From Sphingobacteriales bacterium (GTDB lineage Bacteria > Bacteroidota > Bacteroidia > Chitinophagales > UBA2359), in assembly GCA_016718845.1 (NCBI GenBank), contig JADKCK010000006.1, positions 123,501 through 187,500 of the forward strand: a DNA stretch of 64,000 nt. Reading direction: 5' to 3'. Numbering within the stretch: the first letter of the stretch is position 1; every line of letters starts with the position of its first letter. The notes under the pieces were generated by a model. The model was not told the origin of the DNA. It was given only the letters and a program-made list of their open reading frames with translations, and ran no database searches. Position numbers and translations under genes: made by a program. Positions 35,211 to 45,699 of the stretch are shown piece by piece.

Positions 35211-37184
35211 ATGAAACTATCCATCATTATCTTAAACTACAACGTTAAATACTTTTTGGAGCAAGCCCTCTTGTCGGTGCGAAAAGCAGCAGCGGGTATT
35301 GCCGCCGAAATAATTGTGGTTGATAACAACTCGGTTGATGGCTCTGTGGCTATGGTGCGCCAAAAGTTTCCGGAGGCGATACTGATTGCCAATCAAAACA
35401 ACCCCGGATTTGCAGCAGGTAACAACCAAGGTATGCGCATTGCACGTGGGCAATACATACTGCTACTAAACCCCGACACCGTGGTAGAAGAAGACACGCT
35501 AAAAAAGTGCATCAACTTTATGGATGCACACCCCGATGCAGGCGCCCTAGGTGTGCGTATGTACGACGGCAAAGGTAACTTTTTACCCGAATCGAAACGC
35601 GGACTGCCTACGCCCGCCGTAGCTTTTTACAAAATGGCTGGCTTGGGTAGCTTGTTCCCGCACTCGAAACGCTTTAACTACTACTATTTGGGGCATCTAA
35701 ACCCAAATCAAGTGCAACAAATCGAGGTACTGTCGGGGGCGTTTATGTTTATGAGCAAAGCTATGCTCGACAAAGTGGGCTTGCTCGACGAGGCTTTTTT
35801 TATGTATGGCGAAGACATTGACCTATCGTATCGTATTACGCAAGCGGGCTACAAAAACTACTACCTGCCCACCGCCCGCATCATACACTACAAAGGCGAA
35901 AGCACCAAACGCGGCTCGTTGAACTATGTGCGGGTATTTTATAACGCCATGATTATTTTTGCTCGCAAACATTTTTCGGGCGACCAAGCTCGGTTGTTTG
36001 TGTTGGGCATACAAGCGGCTATTTATTTTAAAGCCGCTTTAACCATAGCTCAAAACATGATGCGCCAAGTTTGGTTGCCTTTGTTAGATGCAGCTATGCT
36101 GTATGCGGGCATGTATGGGCTAAAAACCCTATGGCAAAACAACCTAAAAGCTGCCGAAAACCTAACCTACCCGCCCGAGTATATGTTGGTAAATGTGCCT
36201 TTGTATGTGGGTATTTGGTTGTTGTCGGTATTTTTAAGCGGCGGATACGACCAGCCTATGCGTGTGGCACGTGTTATACGGGGCTTGTTGTTTGGCACCT
36301 TGCTTATATCGGCGGTGTACGGCTTTTTGCCCGAAATGTTTAGATTTTCGCGCGGTATGATACTGGCAGGCGCTGTTTGGGCAATATTTACCACCACCTT
36401 TTGCCTAATTATACACTTTGTGCAATACAAAAGCCTTGCCATCGACCATACCCCCAAAACCCGAGCCGTTATTGTGGGCAGTTTAGCCGAGTGCAAACGG
36501 GTTAATGCCCTATTGCATCAGTCGGGCGTACAGCTCGATTTGATTGGCTATGTGCAAACCACCAACGACAATACCACCCAAACCGACCCCCTGTTTTTGG
36601 GCAACACCCAACAACTAAAAGAAATTGCCGCTATTTACAAACTAAACGAACTTATCTTTTGCGGACGCGACCTGCCCTCGCAGCAAATTATACAGTTTAT
36701 GATAGATATTGGGCAAACAACCGACTACAAAATTGTACCCCAAGAAAGCCTTAGTATTATTGGCAGCAACTCGAAAAATACCGCCGGCGACTTATACGCC
36801 ATTGACATAAACCTACACCTAAACCAAACCCGACACCGCCGCAATAAGCGCTTGTTCGATGTAACATTTGCCGTGCTGTTGTTGTGCATTTGTCCTGTTT
36901 TGTTGCTGTTAAGCAAACACCGCGCCACCCTATTGCACAACCTAATACAAGTATTATTGGGCAAAAAAACGTGGGTAGGTTATGCCCCTATTACCGATGC
37001 CAACACCAACAACTCGTTACCTAAACTGCCACTTGGCATATTGTCGCCTGCCGATGCCCTGCCCCAAGGCAACTACAACAACGCCACCCTTTACCGCCTA
37101 AACCTATTGTATGCCAAAGACTACAGCATAGGCACCGATTTGGGGATTTTGTGGAACAAAGCAACAAAACCGACCAAAGACTAA
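35211..37184 (+). CDS. GT2 glycosyltransferase fused to a degenerate polyprenyl-phosphate sugar-transferase-like region
   Basis: Residues 1-260 are a GT2 (WbbL-like) domain: LSIIILNYNVKYFLEQAL, EIIVVDNNSVDGSV, LLLNPDTVVEED with D89, and FFMYGEDIDLSYRITQAGY. The remaining 390 residues contain at least four membrane helices, a Rossmann-like part (RAVIVGSLAECKRVNALLHQ, NELIFCGRDLPSQQIIQFM), and KRLFDVTFAVLLLCICPVLL, as in the bac_transf sugar transferases that start exopolysaccharide synthesis. The usual catalytic Asp-Glu pair and the full GPRP motif cannot be found; GKKTWVGY may be its remnant. It probably adds a sugar to a membrane-bound glycan. It has its own promoter and terminator. Confidence 0.85.
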   Translation: MKLSIIILNYNVKYFLEQALLSVRKAAAGIAAEIIVVDNNSVDGSVAMVRQKFPEAILIANQNNPGFAAGNNQGMRIARGQYILLLNPDTVVEEDTLKKCINFMDAHPDAGALGVRMYDGKGNFLPESKRGLPTPAVAFYKMAGLGSLFPHSKRFNYYYLGHLNPNQVQQIEVLSGAFMFMSKAMLDKVGLLDEAFFMYGEDIDLSYRITQAGYKNYYLPTARIIHYKGESTKRGSLNYVRVFYNAMIIFARKHFSGDQARLFVLGIQAAIYFKAALTIAQNMMRQVWLPLLDAAMLYAGMYGLKTLWQNNLKAAENLTYPPEYMLVNVPLYVGIWLLSVFLSGGYDQPMRVARVIRGLLFGTLLISAVYGFLPEMFRFSRGMILAGAVWAIFTTTFCLIIHFVQYKSLAIDHTPKTRAVIVGSLAECKRVNALLHQSGVQLDLIGYVQTTNDNTTQTDPLFLGNTQQLKEIAAIYKLNELIFCGRDLPSQQIIQFMIDIGQTTDYKIVPQESLSIIGSNSKNTAGDLYAIDINLHLNQTRHRRNKRLFDVTFAVLLLCICPVLLLLSKHRATLLHNLIQVLLGKKTWVGYAPITDANTNNSLPKLPLGILSPADALPQGNYNNATLYRLNLLYAKDYSIGTDLGILWNKATKPTKD

Positions 37185-37190
37185 GCAATA

Positions 37191-37243
37191 AAAAAAACGC
37201 AGTTTACCAAACCACTACGGTTTAGTAAACTGCGTCTTTTTTT
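37191..37243. terminator. Bidirectional terminator between convergent genes
   Basis: ACGCAGTTTAC pairs with GTAAACTGCGT, extended by AAACC/GGTTT, with A-run before and T-run after. It ends the GT2 gene (+) and can end the minus-strand secreted-protein gene. Confidence 0.92.
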
Positions 37244-37259
37244 GTTTTGGACGTTTTTT

Positions 37260-38969
37260 TTAGTGCATGATGCTTATTTTTCCATGCTGCAAAGTTTGGT
37301 TTTGTGGGTTGATGATTTGGTATAGATACACACCTGCGGGTAAATGTTCAGTAACTATGGTATTGTTTGATGATAGATGTTGGCTTAGTACCTCCCGCCC
37401 CAACACATCGTATAGCACAAAGGTAGCATTTGTTGTTGATGTTTGGCTGCTTACAACCAAATAATTTTGTGCAGGGTTGGGCAACACTTCAAATAGGTGG
37501 TCATTGAGCGGAGCCGAAACGCCAGTTGCCCACAAATTAAGGGTTTGGGTGTAGGTGCTGGTGTCGTTGCACACAATGGCTGTTAGGCTTACCCTATATG
37601 TGCCGAAGTTGGGGTAATAGTGGGGTATAAATGCGTCGGTGGTGGTTTGTAGGGGTGGTGTGCCATCGCCAAAGTCCCAGATATAATGCCCGCCGTCGGT
37701 GCTGTCGGAGGGGTGTATTGGGATAGGTTTTGGAATACGCATAGGTAGTTGGTGTCTATGGAGCTTGTTTATGAACATGGCTTGCGGTAGGGTTTGTAAG
37801 CCCATGCAGTTTCGCACAAGCAACAACATCGGCACGATAAACGCCAAGGGTATCGTCGTAGCTTTTCAGTTCTGCCACACACAACAAATACGAGCCGTCG
37901 GGCGTGGAAAGCATGTCATGGGTGTAGTCGTCTTCGGCTGCCCTGTCGTGGAGTGCGTTGCCAAGCTAGGCTGCCATCCGGGGGTTGGTTTGGTAACACA
38001 TGCGTCTATATCATAGGGTGGTGCAGTTTTGTATTTACCTCCGCCAAATAAAACCATCGGCTACTTATTGAGCATTTATGAGCATGCCGCTTATGTAGGC
38101 GGTATCATTAATCCATTCTATATCGCTCGGCATTTAATTTTATTATTAAGCCTTTGTAGCCATGCGGTACAGCATCGTCGTTGATATAACCCGTGATAAA
38201 AAACCTCCATCGTTGGTATAGATTACTTCTTTTTCCAAATTCGGAGTACCAAATGTAATGATTTTATCCCACAATACAGAGCCATCTTCGGCTATGTGAC
38301 AAGCAAAATATCGGAATGAAGCCATAAAGATGATTTAGTACTTCCTGGTGCATAGTATCCGTTATCAGGAGCAGGTATTATACTCTCTATCCATGCGTAA
38401 GGTTTCCGTATTGGTAATAAATGGTGTCCCATAGTTTGTTGCCTGCGAGTCTAGTTTTACCAAGTAGGGGTGCGTGGGTTGCCCATTGGGTGGGTCGTAG
38501 GGTTGTATCTCGCCACCTATTAAAAAACCACCATCGTGCGTCCGGCACGCAGTGTAACCGCTGTTTACAAACGGGGAGTCATCTACCACATTCCAGTTAA
38601 TTAAATTGCCATTTGTTTCTATTTGAATGGCGTATGTATTTGATTGTGCTGTATCATTTGCAAATCCTCCTGCAAATACTTTGTTGAGTTATTACCAATT
38701 GGCGAGGCGTAGGTTGATAAAACTGTCGGGAAAACGGTCTCTCTCACAAAATCTCCATTAGCATTTACTTGTAAAAAAGGCTCCCAACGTTGAGTACTAT
38801 CTTTTGTGTCACCACAAATAATGTAATTGTTGTTTGAATTAAGCCCCATTGATAACCCATTGCTATTCTTGCTTCCGTTCCAGTTAAATGCCTTAGTGTA
38901 GTATTTAGGTGTTTGGGCAAATAAGGGTATAGTTGCTACAATAGCTGCTATAAAAAGAAAGTTTTTCAT
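37260..38969 (-). pseudogene. Decayed T9SS-secreted protein gene (PKD domain, several frameshifts)
   Basis: The gene opens at 38969 with a good signal peptide (MKNFLFIAAIVATIPLFAQ). The same protein can be followed through other frames: KVFAGGFANDTAQ then the frame 38589-38365 (HDGGFLIGGEIQPYDPPNG), then PYAWIESIIPAPDNGYYAPG, then HIAEDGSVLWDKIITFGTPN, and finally 37847-37260 with a PKD domain (YIWDFGDGTPP) and a T9SS tail (EVLPNPAQNYLVV, LPAGVYLYQI). At least four shifts (near 38685, 38375, 38330 and 38200, and more before 37847) break it. GGFLIGGE and similar strings suggest a repeat protein reporting records of the delta-60 or kelch kind. Accumulated indels suggest loss of function, but local sequence error is possible. 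Confidence 0.75.
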
Positions 38970-39060
38970 GTCGTAATTTTTTAGAAGTGAGGAAATTAAG
39001 AGTAAGGTACAAGGCTACATTGGCTGTAGCCTTGTACTATGGTTACTAAAAAATTACAAA

Positions 39061-42000
39061 TTACTTTACAATTAACACCTTTTGGGTAATTGGTGCGGCA
39101 TTGGGCTGGCTAATTTCGCAAAAATACATACCCGCTGCCCATGTGCTGGTGTTTATGCGGTAGCTGCCTGCGGTAGATAGTGTTGTTTGGTAAATGGTAC
39201 TGCCTGCAAAATTTTTGATACTTAGGCTTGCCTCTGCTTGCTCGGTGGGTTGGTAATACAGCATTAGTTGGTTTTGGGCAGGGTTGGGGTACAATACTGC
39301 CAAGGTATTGGGGGTAGTGTTGGTTTTAAAGCTGGTGCTTATACCTGTCCAATCTTCGAGTTTTATGTCACCGTCGGTTATCTCAAACTCGTAGCCTTTG
39401 GCGGCGTATAGCCATGCTTGGGCTTTGTGGGCGGTGGCGGTGCGGCTGTTGGCTATGTTTAGCAGCATAGCCTCTTCGGTGGGGCTAAGGGTGTAAATGT
39501 CTTGGTTGTTTTGCTTTTTTTGTAGCAACAAGCGGTGTAGGTAATCAAAATAAATGTCTTCGTCTTTGTCCAAAGCTGAATTGGTTTAGCCATGCTCTAC
39601 GGTGCTTAGGTCGTCGTTGGCTAAGGATAAGGCTATTTTTAGGCGGTAGGTTAGGCGTGTTTGTACCTCGTTTAGTAGGGTATTTAAATCTGCTGCATTG
39701 CGGGTGCTTATGTAGTAGTTAATTAGTTGGGCTAAGGCGGCTTCTTTTTCGGTTTCGTTGGTTAGGTTTTAATATCTGCCAACGACATTTGCGGTACATT
39801 TTCGGCACAATAAGTTTCGCGGTCATAACCAATTGGTGATTGGCTACACGACTCAAAGATACCGGGTGTTATTTCAAAGCCCGATATGGGGGGTGGTAGT
39901 TGGTTGTCGTATTCGCGGTATCTAAAGTTGGTGGTATTGGGTAGCCACCTAAATATGTCGGGTAGGGTGGCTCCGCCACCGGCAGGTGGTACAAATAAAT
40001 TAGCAGCGGGTTCATTGTTAAAACAATCTCCTTGGTTGGGTAGCATACCTGTTTGGTTGTTGGCAGCCCAAGGTAAAAGGGCAAGGGCAGTGTTGCGGTA
40101 GTTAAGCAGGTTGTTGCAGCCTATGGTGGTGTTTTGGTTGTCGCCAATAACGGCAATGCCAAATCGGGCATCGAGAATAGTCGTTGTGGCTTATGTTGGC
40201 AGGGTTGGCATCGGGTCCGGTAATTACTACGCCTCGGCTTACGTTTTCGGTTCCGTTTTGGGTAATATTGTATTTTGAGCCTAGCATAAACAAGCCAATA
40301 TCATCGTTGTCGGTAAAGTTGGCGGTGGTATTGTTAAAGTTGTTGTATCGCAGTTCGGCTTCGGCGGCTTGGCATTGTATGCCTACCTTGCAGTTGGTAA
40401 ATTGGTTGGTGTAGGCATCAAGGTCGGTAAAATTGCCGGGGCTTACAAAAAAGTTGCGCATCGATATGCCTACTTTGCAGTCGGTAAAATAATTGGTGCT
40501 GGCATCATCTAAGGGGTTGGCACCTAGGTAACGGGTATTGTTTAGTCGCACGCCGTATTTTAGGTTGGTAAAATCGGAGTTGTTTAGCACCACTTTGTGT
40601 TTTATGTTAGTGCCACACACGGCGCACTCGGTGCGGTGCAGCATGTTAAAGGGGTAGTATAGTCCGGTATTTTGCGTTAAAAGTTGCAGTTGTTCTACAA
40701 ACGGGTCTAGGTTAGATGCGTTTCGCCAGCTAGGTTAAGGCTCTGGAAACAGTCGCTAAACGTGGTGTTGTTTAAGGTAAGTAAGCCACCGCCTGTGGTT
40801 TGCACAATGGGGTCGCTCCAAATGTCGGCAAGGGCAATGGTGCTTAGGTTGGTGTTTGCAAAATCGGGTATGGTGGTAATGTTAGCGGCTATGGTTTCGA
40901 GGGGCTGGTAGGCTAACTTTTGGGTACTAACCCCCACTAAGGCGTTTGCTATTAGGGTGTTGTTTTCTAGGCTAAGTATGCCTTCGCTAGCCGATTGTTT
41001 GTATAGGCGTATGCCTTGCCACATAGTTTTGCATGGCTGCAAGCCTGTTAGGGTGCAATTGTTTATAATAAGGCTTCCGCCGGGTTTTACCACTATCATA
41101 CCACGTGGTCCAAAGCTAATGCGTAGGTTTTGCATCAGCACATTGGCACCGCTTGGTATAGCAATAACGCCATTTACAAACACATTGGTGTTGTTGGTGT
41201 TTACGTTGCCAAAGGGGTTGGTGGCGTTGTTCCAGGTTTGTAAGCTGCCTGTGCTGCTTGCGGTGTAGTCGGGTTGTCCTGCAAAAGAGTAAAAGGCTAC
41301 GTCAGCCGCGCAGCATAGCTCTTGTGGGGTAACGCTAACAGTAGCAGCGGTGGTGGTGCTGCAACCGTTGGCATTTGTTACGGTAACTGTATAAGTGCCT
41401 GCGGTATTTACGCTAATACTTTGTGTGGTAGCGCCAGTTGACCAAGCGTAAGTAGCAAAAGTGGGGTTAACTGTTAAGGTGGTAGTTGCCCTTCGCAAAT
41501 AAGGGTGTTGCCGCTTATGGTGGCAGAATTAGATGAAGAAGCAAACCGTGGAGTTTGCACACAAACTACATCGGCATCGCTACCAATGCCTAAAAGATTA
41601 ATGTTAGCATTATGCCCCAAGTTCGGATAGTGCCGTCTTGCATGGTAGCCATAAAAGTTTTACCAGATGGATGAACACATTGAATATCGAGAATGTGGTT
41701 ACAAGGTTCGTCAATGTTTAGTCCTAATGAAATAGGAACTTCGTGACTATTATCTGGTGTGGGGCAGGCTCCAAACGTGCCATAAGTATTTATGCCACTG
41801 CCCCATAAACTACCATCTGCTAATAGAAAAACTGTGGAATGACTACCACTGGCAATATCTACTACATTAGATAGATTTACCGATTTTGGATACAAGACTG
41901 TGCTACCAAATCCAGCTCCTAAATTTGTAAAATCATTTAATCCCCATGCCCAAGTAGTGCCATCGCTGCGTATAGCAAACGAACTATGCACCGATGCTTC

Positions 42001-42752
42001 TATAAAAATAACGTTATCAAAAGTATTTCCGCTGATAAACTTTACCACTACAGGTGTTGCTATTGATGCATCGGTACCATTACCTAATTCACCACCTGTA
42101 TTGTGTCCCCATGCTCTTAGGGTATTATCCGACAACAAGGCTAAGGTATGGCTTCCTCCTGCAACAATATTTTGTACATTAACAAGCGGGTTTCCAAGTA
42201 CATTAACTTGTACTGCAACATTATAAGGATTACCAATAAGCCCATTATGACCTAATTGTCCTTCATCGTTTTTACCCCAGCACCATACTGTTCCATCGTT
42301 TTTACGAGCAATTGAAAAATCGTCACCTGCATCTATTTGTACAATGTTAGTTAACGGATTCCCCGAGTTGTCTCCTACTTGCACGGGTGTAAATGTTGGG
42401 TCTAAACCTATTGCAAGGTTGGCTCCTAATTGTCCAAATTCATTACTACCCCAAGCCCATACTGTTCCATCGGCTTTTAGAATTATGGTATGATAAATAC
42501 CAGTAGCTACTGCTGCTACATTTTGAATGTTTGGAGCGGCAATGTTAAAAGAAGGATTTTCGTCTCCCAATCCCAAAACACCAAAACTATTATCGCCCCA
42601 AAGTTTTAATGAGTTTCCTTGGTTGCAAATAATGCCAAAGTGAAAATCAACAGAGTTGGTTGCTTGAATAGCATGGCATCCTTGCCCCAAAACCCTTTGC
42701 CCACCACCTAAGGCAAGCCACAAACAGCAAACAAAAACTGCCGCCCAGCCAT
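39061..42752 (-). pseudogene. Decayed large T9SS-secreted protein gene with RCC1-like repeats
   Basis: A possible ATG at 42752 (MAGRQFLFAVC) is out of frame with the long frame 42723-41590, which has RCC1 propeller repeats (DGTVWAWGSNEFGQLGANL, DGTVWCWGKNDEGQLGHNG, DGTTWAWGLNDFTNLG). It continues in shifted frames: GHNANINLLGIGSDADVVC, then 41498-40707 (CSTTTAATVSVTP and a beta-helix-like LIINNCTLTGL), 40644-40102 (NQFTNCKVGIQC), 40046-39762, and 39573-39061 with a T9SS tail (VLYPNPAQNQLML). Shifts lie near 42723, 41600, 41498, 40718, 40170 and 39765. In addition, an in-frame TAA interrupts VEHG and TNSALDKDED near 39590. A nonsense codon plus six shifts argue for real decay. The intact protein would be about 1220 residues. 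Confidence 0.75.
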
Positions 42753-43339
42753 TACATATATGGGGGGGGGGTAATGTGTTTAAAAAATACTTTGTTCTTT
42801 TGCATAAATAATGCTTCTTTTTTTGTTAATAAAATAACGATGAGTTTTGCACAACAAGCACCTATGCTCTGTTGTACACCCCAAAGATGCACCATTATTT
42901 TTAACAAAAGGGTAATTTGGGTAAAAAAAAATGTTTCTTGCCAAAGTTGTTTACGATAAACCCCTTTTTAAAACACCCCTAAATTACTGATTATCAGGTG
43001 GTTATGCAAAAGTGGTTTAACAAAAGGGCGCGATAAACGCAATTATTTCTTTTGGAAATTATAAGAGGAGAACAGAAAATTTGGATTATCGGCTGCCTTG
43101 CCACTGCCTATGTTATAAAGTAATGGCAAAGCATAATTTTGCTTTAGCACCCCTTCGAGGAAGATAATTTAATGCTCCCTCTTATTGTTTGTACCTTGCA
43201 AGCAACAACATAATCGCCCCAAGATATTTTTACCCAAAAAGCAACCATTACACAATAAAATACGTCTATAAGGTGTTTAATGTTCAAATGTTTCCCATAT
43301 TACGCTTTGTTACCCATATTTTGCTCCTAACGGAGCGAG
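42753..43339. other. Gene-free stretch with a G10 tract
   Basis: It begins with a run of ten G at 42762-42771 beside the start region of the RCC1-like gene. The rest is AT-rich and without a credible gene; short open frames here have no recognisable content. Confidence 0.5.
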
Positions 43340-43725
43340 CATTGCCTCCAACATTTCGAGCATTGCCTCCAACATTCAGGATTGCCTCCAAATTTTACAT
43401 TGCCCCAACATTTCGAGTATTGCCTCCAACATTTCGAGTATTGCCTCCAACATTTTGAGTATTGCCTCCAACAACCCATATATTGCCTCCAACAACCCAT
43501 ATATTGCCCTCAATATACCTTATGTTGCCCTCAATATACCTCATGTTGCCCTCAATATGCCTTATGTTGCCCTCAATATACCTCATGTTGCCCTCAATAT
43601 ACCTCATGTTACCCTCAATATACCTTATGTTGCCCTCAATATACCTTATGTTGCCCTCAATATACCTTATGTTGCCCTCAATATACCTTATGTTGCCCTC
43701 AATATACCTCATGTTGCCCTCAATA
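43340..43725. repeat. Compound tandem repeat: 20-24 nt then 21-nt units
   Basis: The left part (43340-43500) has about eight units of ATTGCCTCCAACATTTCGAG type. The right part (43503-43725) has about ten units of TGTTGCCCTCAATATACCTT in a strict 21-nt period, differing mainly at one T/C position. Because the period is a multiple of three, all three plus frames and at least one minus frame stay open (minus: RYIEGNI heptads). No start signal or domain supports translation. Confidence 0.88.
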
Positions 43726-44016
43726 CTTTGTTTTTGATAGACAATATTCCATTTCTGATAGCTTTAAATTCATTTACAATGCCTTATCAAACAATTAAGG
43801 TAGAGATACCTTTAAATCCACAAAAAATGTTGTAGTACCATTTTCAGTTTGTAACCCATACACCGAAAAACATACACTTGTTTTTCTCTGTGTTCGCTGT
43901 GTCTGTTGTTGTTTTTTATTTTTTAGTTCATAAAACCACGCCTTGTAAATAAGGCGGACTATTTTTCAAGGTCTTTATCAAAATGATGCAAAACGTTAGG
44001 GCTAATACCAAAGCAA

Positions 44017-44064
44017 AAACGGACAATTTGCCAAACTTTTATGAGTTTGGCAAATTGTCCGTTT
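44017..44064 (-). terminator. Perfect 20-bp inverted repeat, likely terminator of the GT39-like gene
   Basis: AAACGGACAATTTGCCAAAC and its exact complement flank an 8-nt loop. On the minus strand GTTTTTGCTTT follows the stem. It lies 38 bases after the stop of the gene at 44102. Confidence 0.75.
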
Positions 44065-44101
44065 GGACTTAATATGCAAGTTCAAGGTGTTGTTCCCCCC
44101 A

Positions 44102-45532
44102 CTATTTACGCCTAAAAATTTGCACTTTATTATCAATAGTTTGCACAAGGGTATATTGTTGTTGCACAAATTGTTGTAGGCGTTTGTTGGGTAGCGTATC
44201 TTGTTGTAAAATGTAGGTAGGTTGTAGGGCAATAAGGCGGTTTATTTGTGCTGTTGTATCAATAGCTATACTTCTGATGTGTTTTTTATCGAAAATTAAA
44301 TTGCGGTGTACATAGGCAATAGGGCTGCGTTGATTGGTTAATAAATAAACAATATGTTGGGTGTTGCCTGTATAAAGGGTTTCGGTGGGTTGTAGGTGGG
44401 CGTTTAGGTAGTTGGCGGTTTGTTGGGGTATGTCGGGTTTGTCGTAGCAATCGTGTTTTTGTAGGTACACAATTATGCCTATTATTAGGGCTAAAAGCGG
44501 GTAGCCTATGTTTTTTTGTAACACAACATTTGCCCATTTAGGGCGTACTGCATCTGCCGCAAAAAAACTACCTGCCAAATAGGCGGTAGGTAGCATAAGT
44601 TGTATGGTATAATGCCCAAAGCGGTTGCTGGGCAAGGTAACGGCTATGAGCGACAAAAATGTCCAGATAAGTGCAAACAAGCGCTCGTTTTTGGGCGATT
44701 TGGATTGAAAAAGGGTGTAGAAGAAGAAAAAGCTAATGGGTAAAAATCGCAAATAATAATCGCCAATTAGTTGAGCCATGTGTAGCGGTTGCCACGTATT
44801 AGCGTATCTTTTGGGGGCAATGTAGGTTATAAAATAATAGGCATCAAAATTGTTGGTTAGGTAATAGTATAGGTGGCAAGCGGCAAGGGGCAACAACAAA
44901 CCCACAAAGGCAAGGCTGGCACGCACAAATATTTGCCCAATGGCTTTGGGTAGGCTTACACCTGCCAACAGCATTGCCACAAACGCCCAAAGCATAAAAG
45001 CAGTAAAATCGAGCAGCACCATGTATTTGATAATAAAGCCAATACCCATCATCAATCCACCAAAAAAATAATACACTAGGCGTTGTTTGTTAAACAGCAC
45101 CAAAGCAAGCGCAGTAAAGGCGTTAAAATACAGCTCGGTGTTGGGCGACACGCCGTAAAAGGTAAAAGTAGAACACAAAAACACATAGATAACACCCGTT
45201 GTAAAAGCACTTTGGCTGTTGTTGGGTGTTTGTTGGCGTTTGGCTATATATAAACAATAGGCAGTTGCGGCTACTACTAAGGCGGTGACAAGGCGGGTAA
45301 AAAAAACAGATTTTACGAGCCACAACTGCAAGGCATAGAGCAAAAAAATACCTGGGGGTTTTATGTCAATTAAATCGGTGTAAAGGGTTTTGTGGTGTAG
45401 CATTTCGTTGGCAATCACCAAATACGTCGATTCGTCGTGGTCCATAACACTCGGAAAAAAGCTAAAAAAGCGCAGCACCACCGACAATGCCACTAAAACA
45501 AACAATACTTTTTGATAATTGGTAGTAAACAC
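44102..45532 (-). CDS. GT39/ArnT-like membrane glycosyltransferase
   Basis: The 476-residue protein has about ten hydrophobic helices and a GT-C fold signature: after the first helix comes MDHDESTYLVIANEML with the catalytic-type D33-E34, then DIDKPPG-like DIKPPGIFLLYALQL. The C-terminal 70 residues are soluble and not recognised. Such enzymes transfer sugars from polyprenyl-phosphate donors to lipids or proteins on the outer face of the inner membrane. The acceptor is unknown. It appears to be a single-gene unit. Confidence 0.85.
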   Translation of the reverse strand: MFTTNYQKVLFVLVALSVVLRFFSFFPSVMDHDESTYLVIANEMLHHKTLYTDLIDIKPPGIFLLYALQLWLVKSVFFTRLVTALVVAATAYCLYIAKRQQTPNNSQSAFTTGVIYVFLCSTFTFYGVSPNTELYFNAFTALALVLFNKQRLVYYFFGGLMMGIGFIIKYMVLLDFTAFMLWAFVAMLLAGVSLPKAIGQIFVRASLAFVGLLLPLAACHLYYYLTNNFDAYYFITYIAPKRYANTWQPLHMAQLIGDYYLRFLPISFFFFYTLFQSKSPKNERLFALIWTFLSLIAVTLPSNRFGHYTIQLMLPTAYLAGSFFAADAVRPKWANVVLQKNIGYPLLALIIGIIVYLQKHDCYDKPDIPQQTANYLNAHLQPTETLYTGNTQHIVYLLTNQRSPIAYVHRNLIFDKKHIRSIAIDTTAQINRLIALQPTYILQQDTLPNKRLQQFVQQQYTLVQTIDNKVQIFRRK

Positions 45533-45602
45533 TGGGTAGCTTATAGTTAATTTGATAAGATAGCTGTTAATGGTTTTGGGAGCATGGTAGGTACAAAAAA
45601 AA

Positions 45603-45676
45603 GCTGTAGCCTAGCTACATTTAGCTGCCAATCAATAAACGTATGATTTGGAGCAGATGAGCAGTTGGGCTACAGC
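45603..45676 (-). terminator. Long hairpin downstream of the LysM gene, terminator or small RNA
   Basis: On the minus strand GCTGTAGCC pairs with GGCTACAGC across 56 nt, followed by eight T residues. The loop contains a smaller AGCTA/TAGCT hairpin. It lies 24 bases beyond the LysM gene stop. Confidence 0.6.
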
Positions 45677-45699
45677 AATGTTAAGAAATATAGCGGATA

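Noticed and set aside
43382..43835. Several overlapping open frames of heptapeptide type
   Set aside because: They exist because a 21-nt repeat keeps many frames open at once; none has a start signal or domain.
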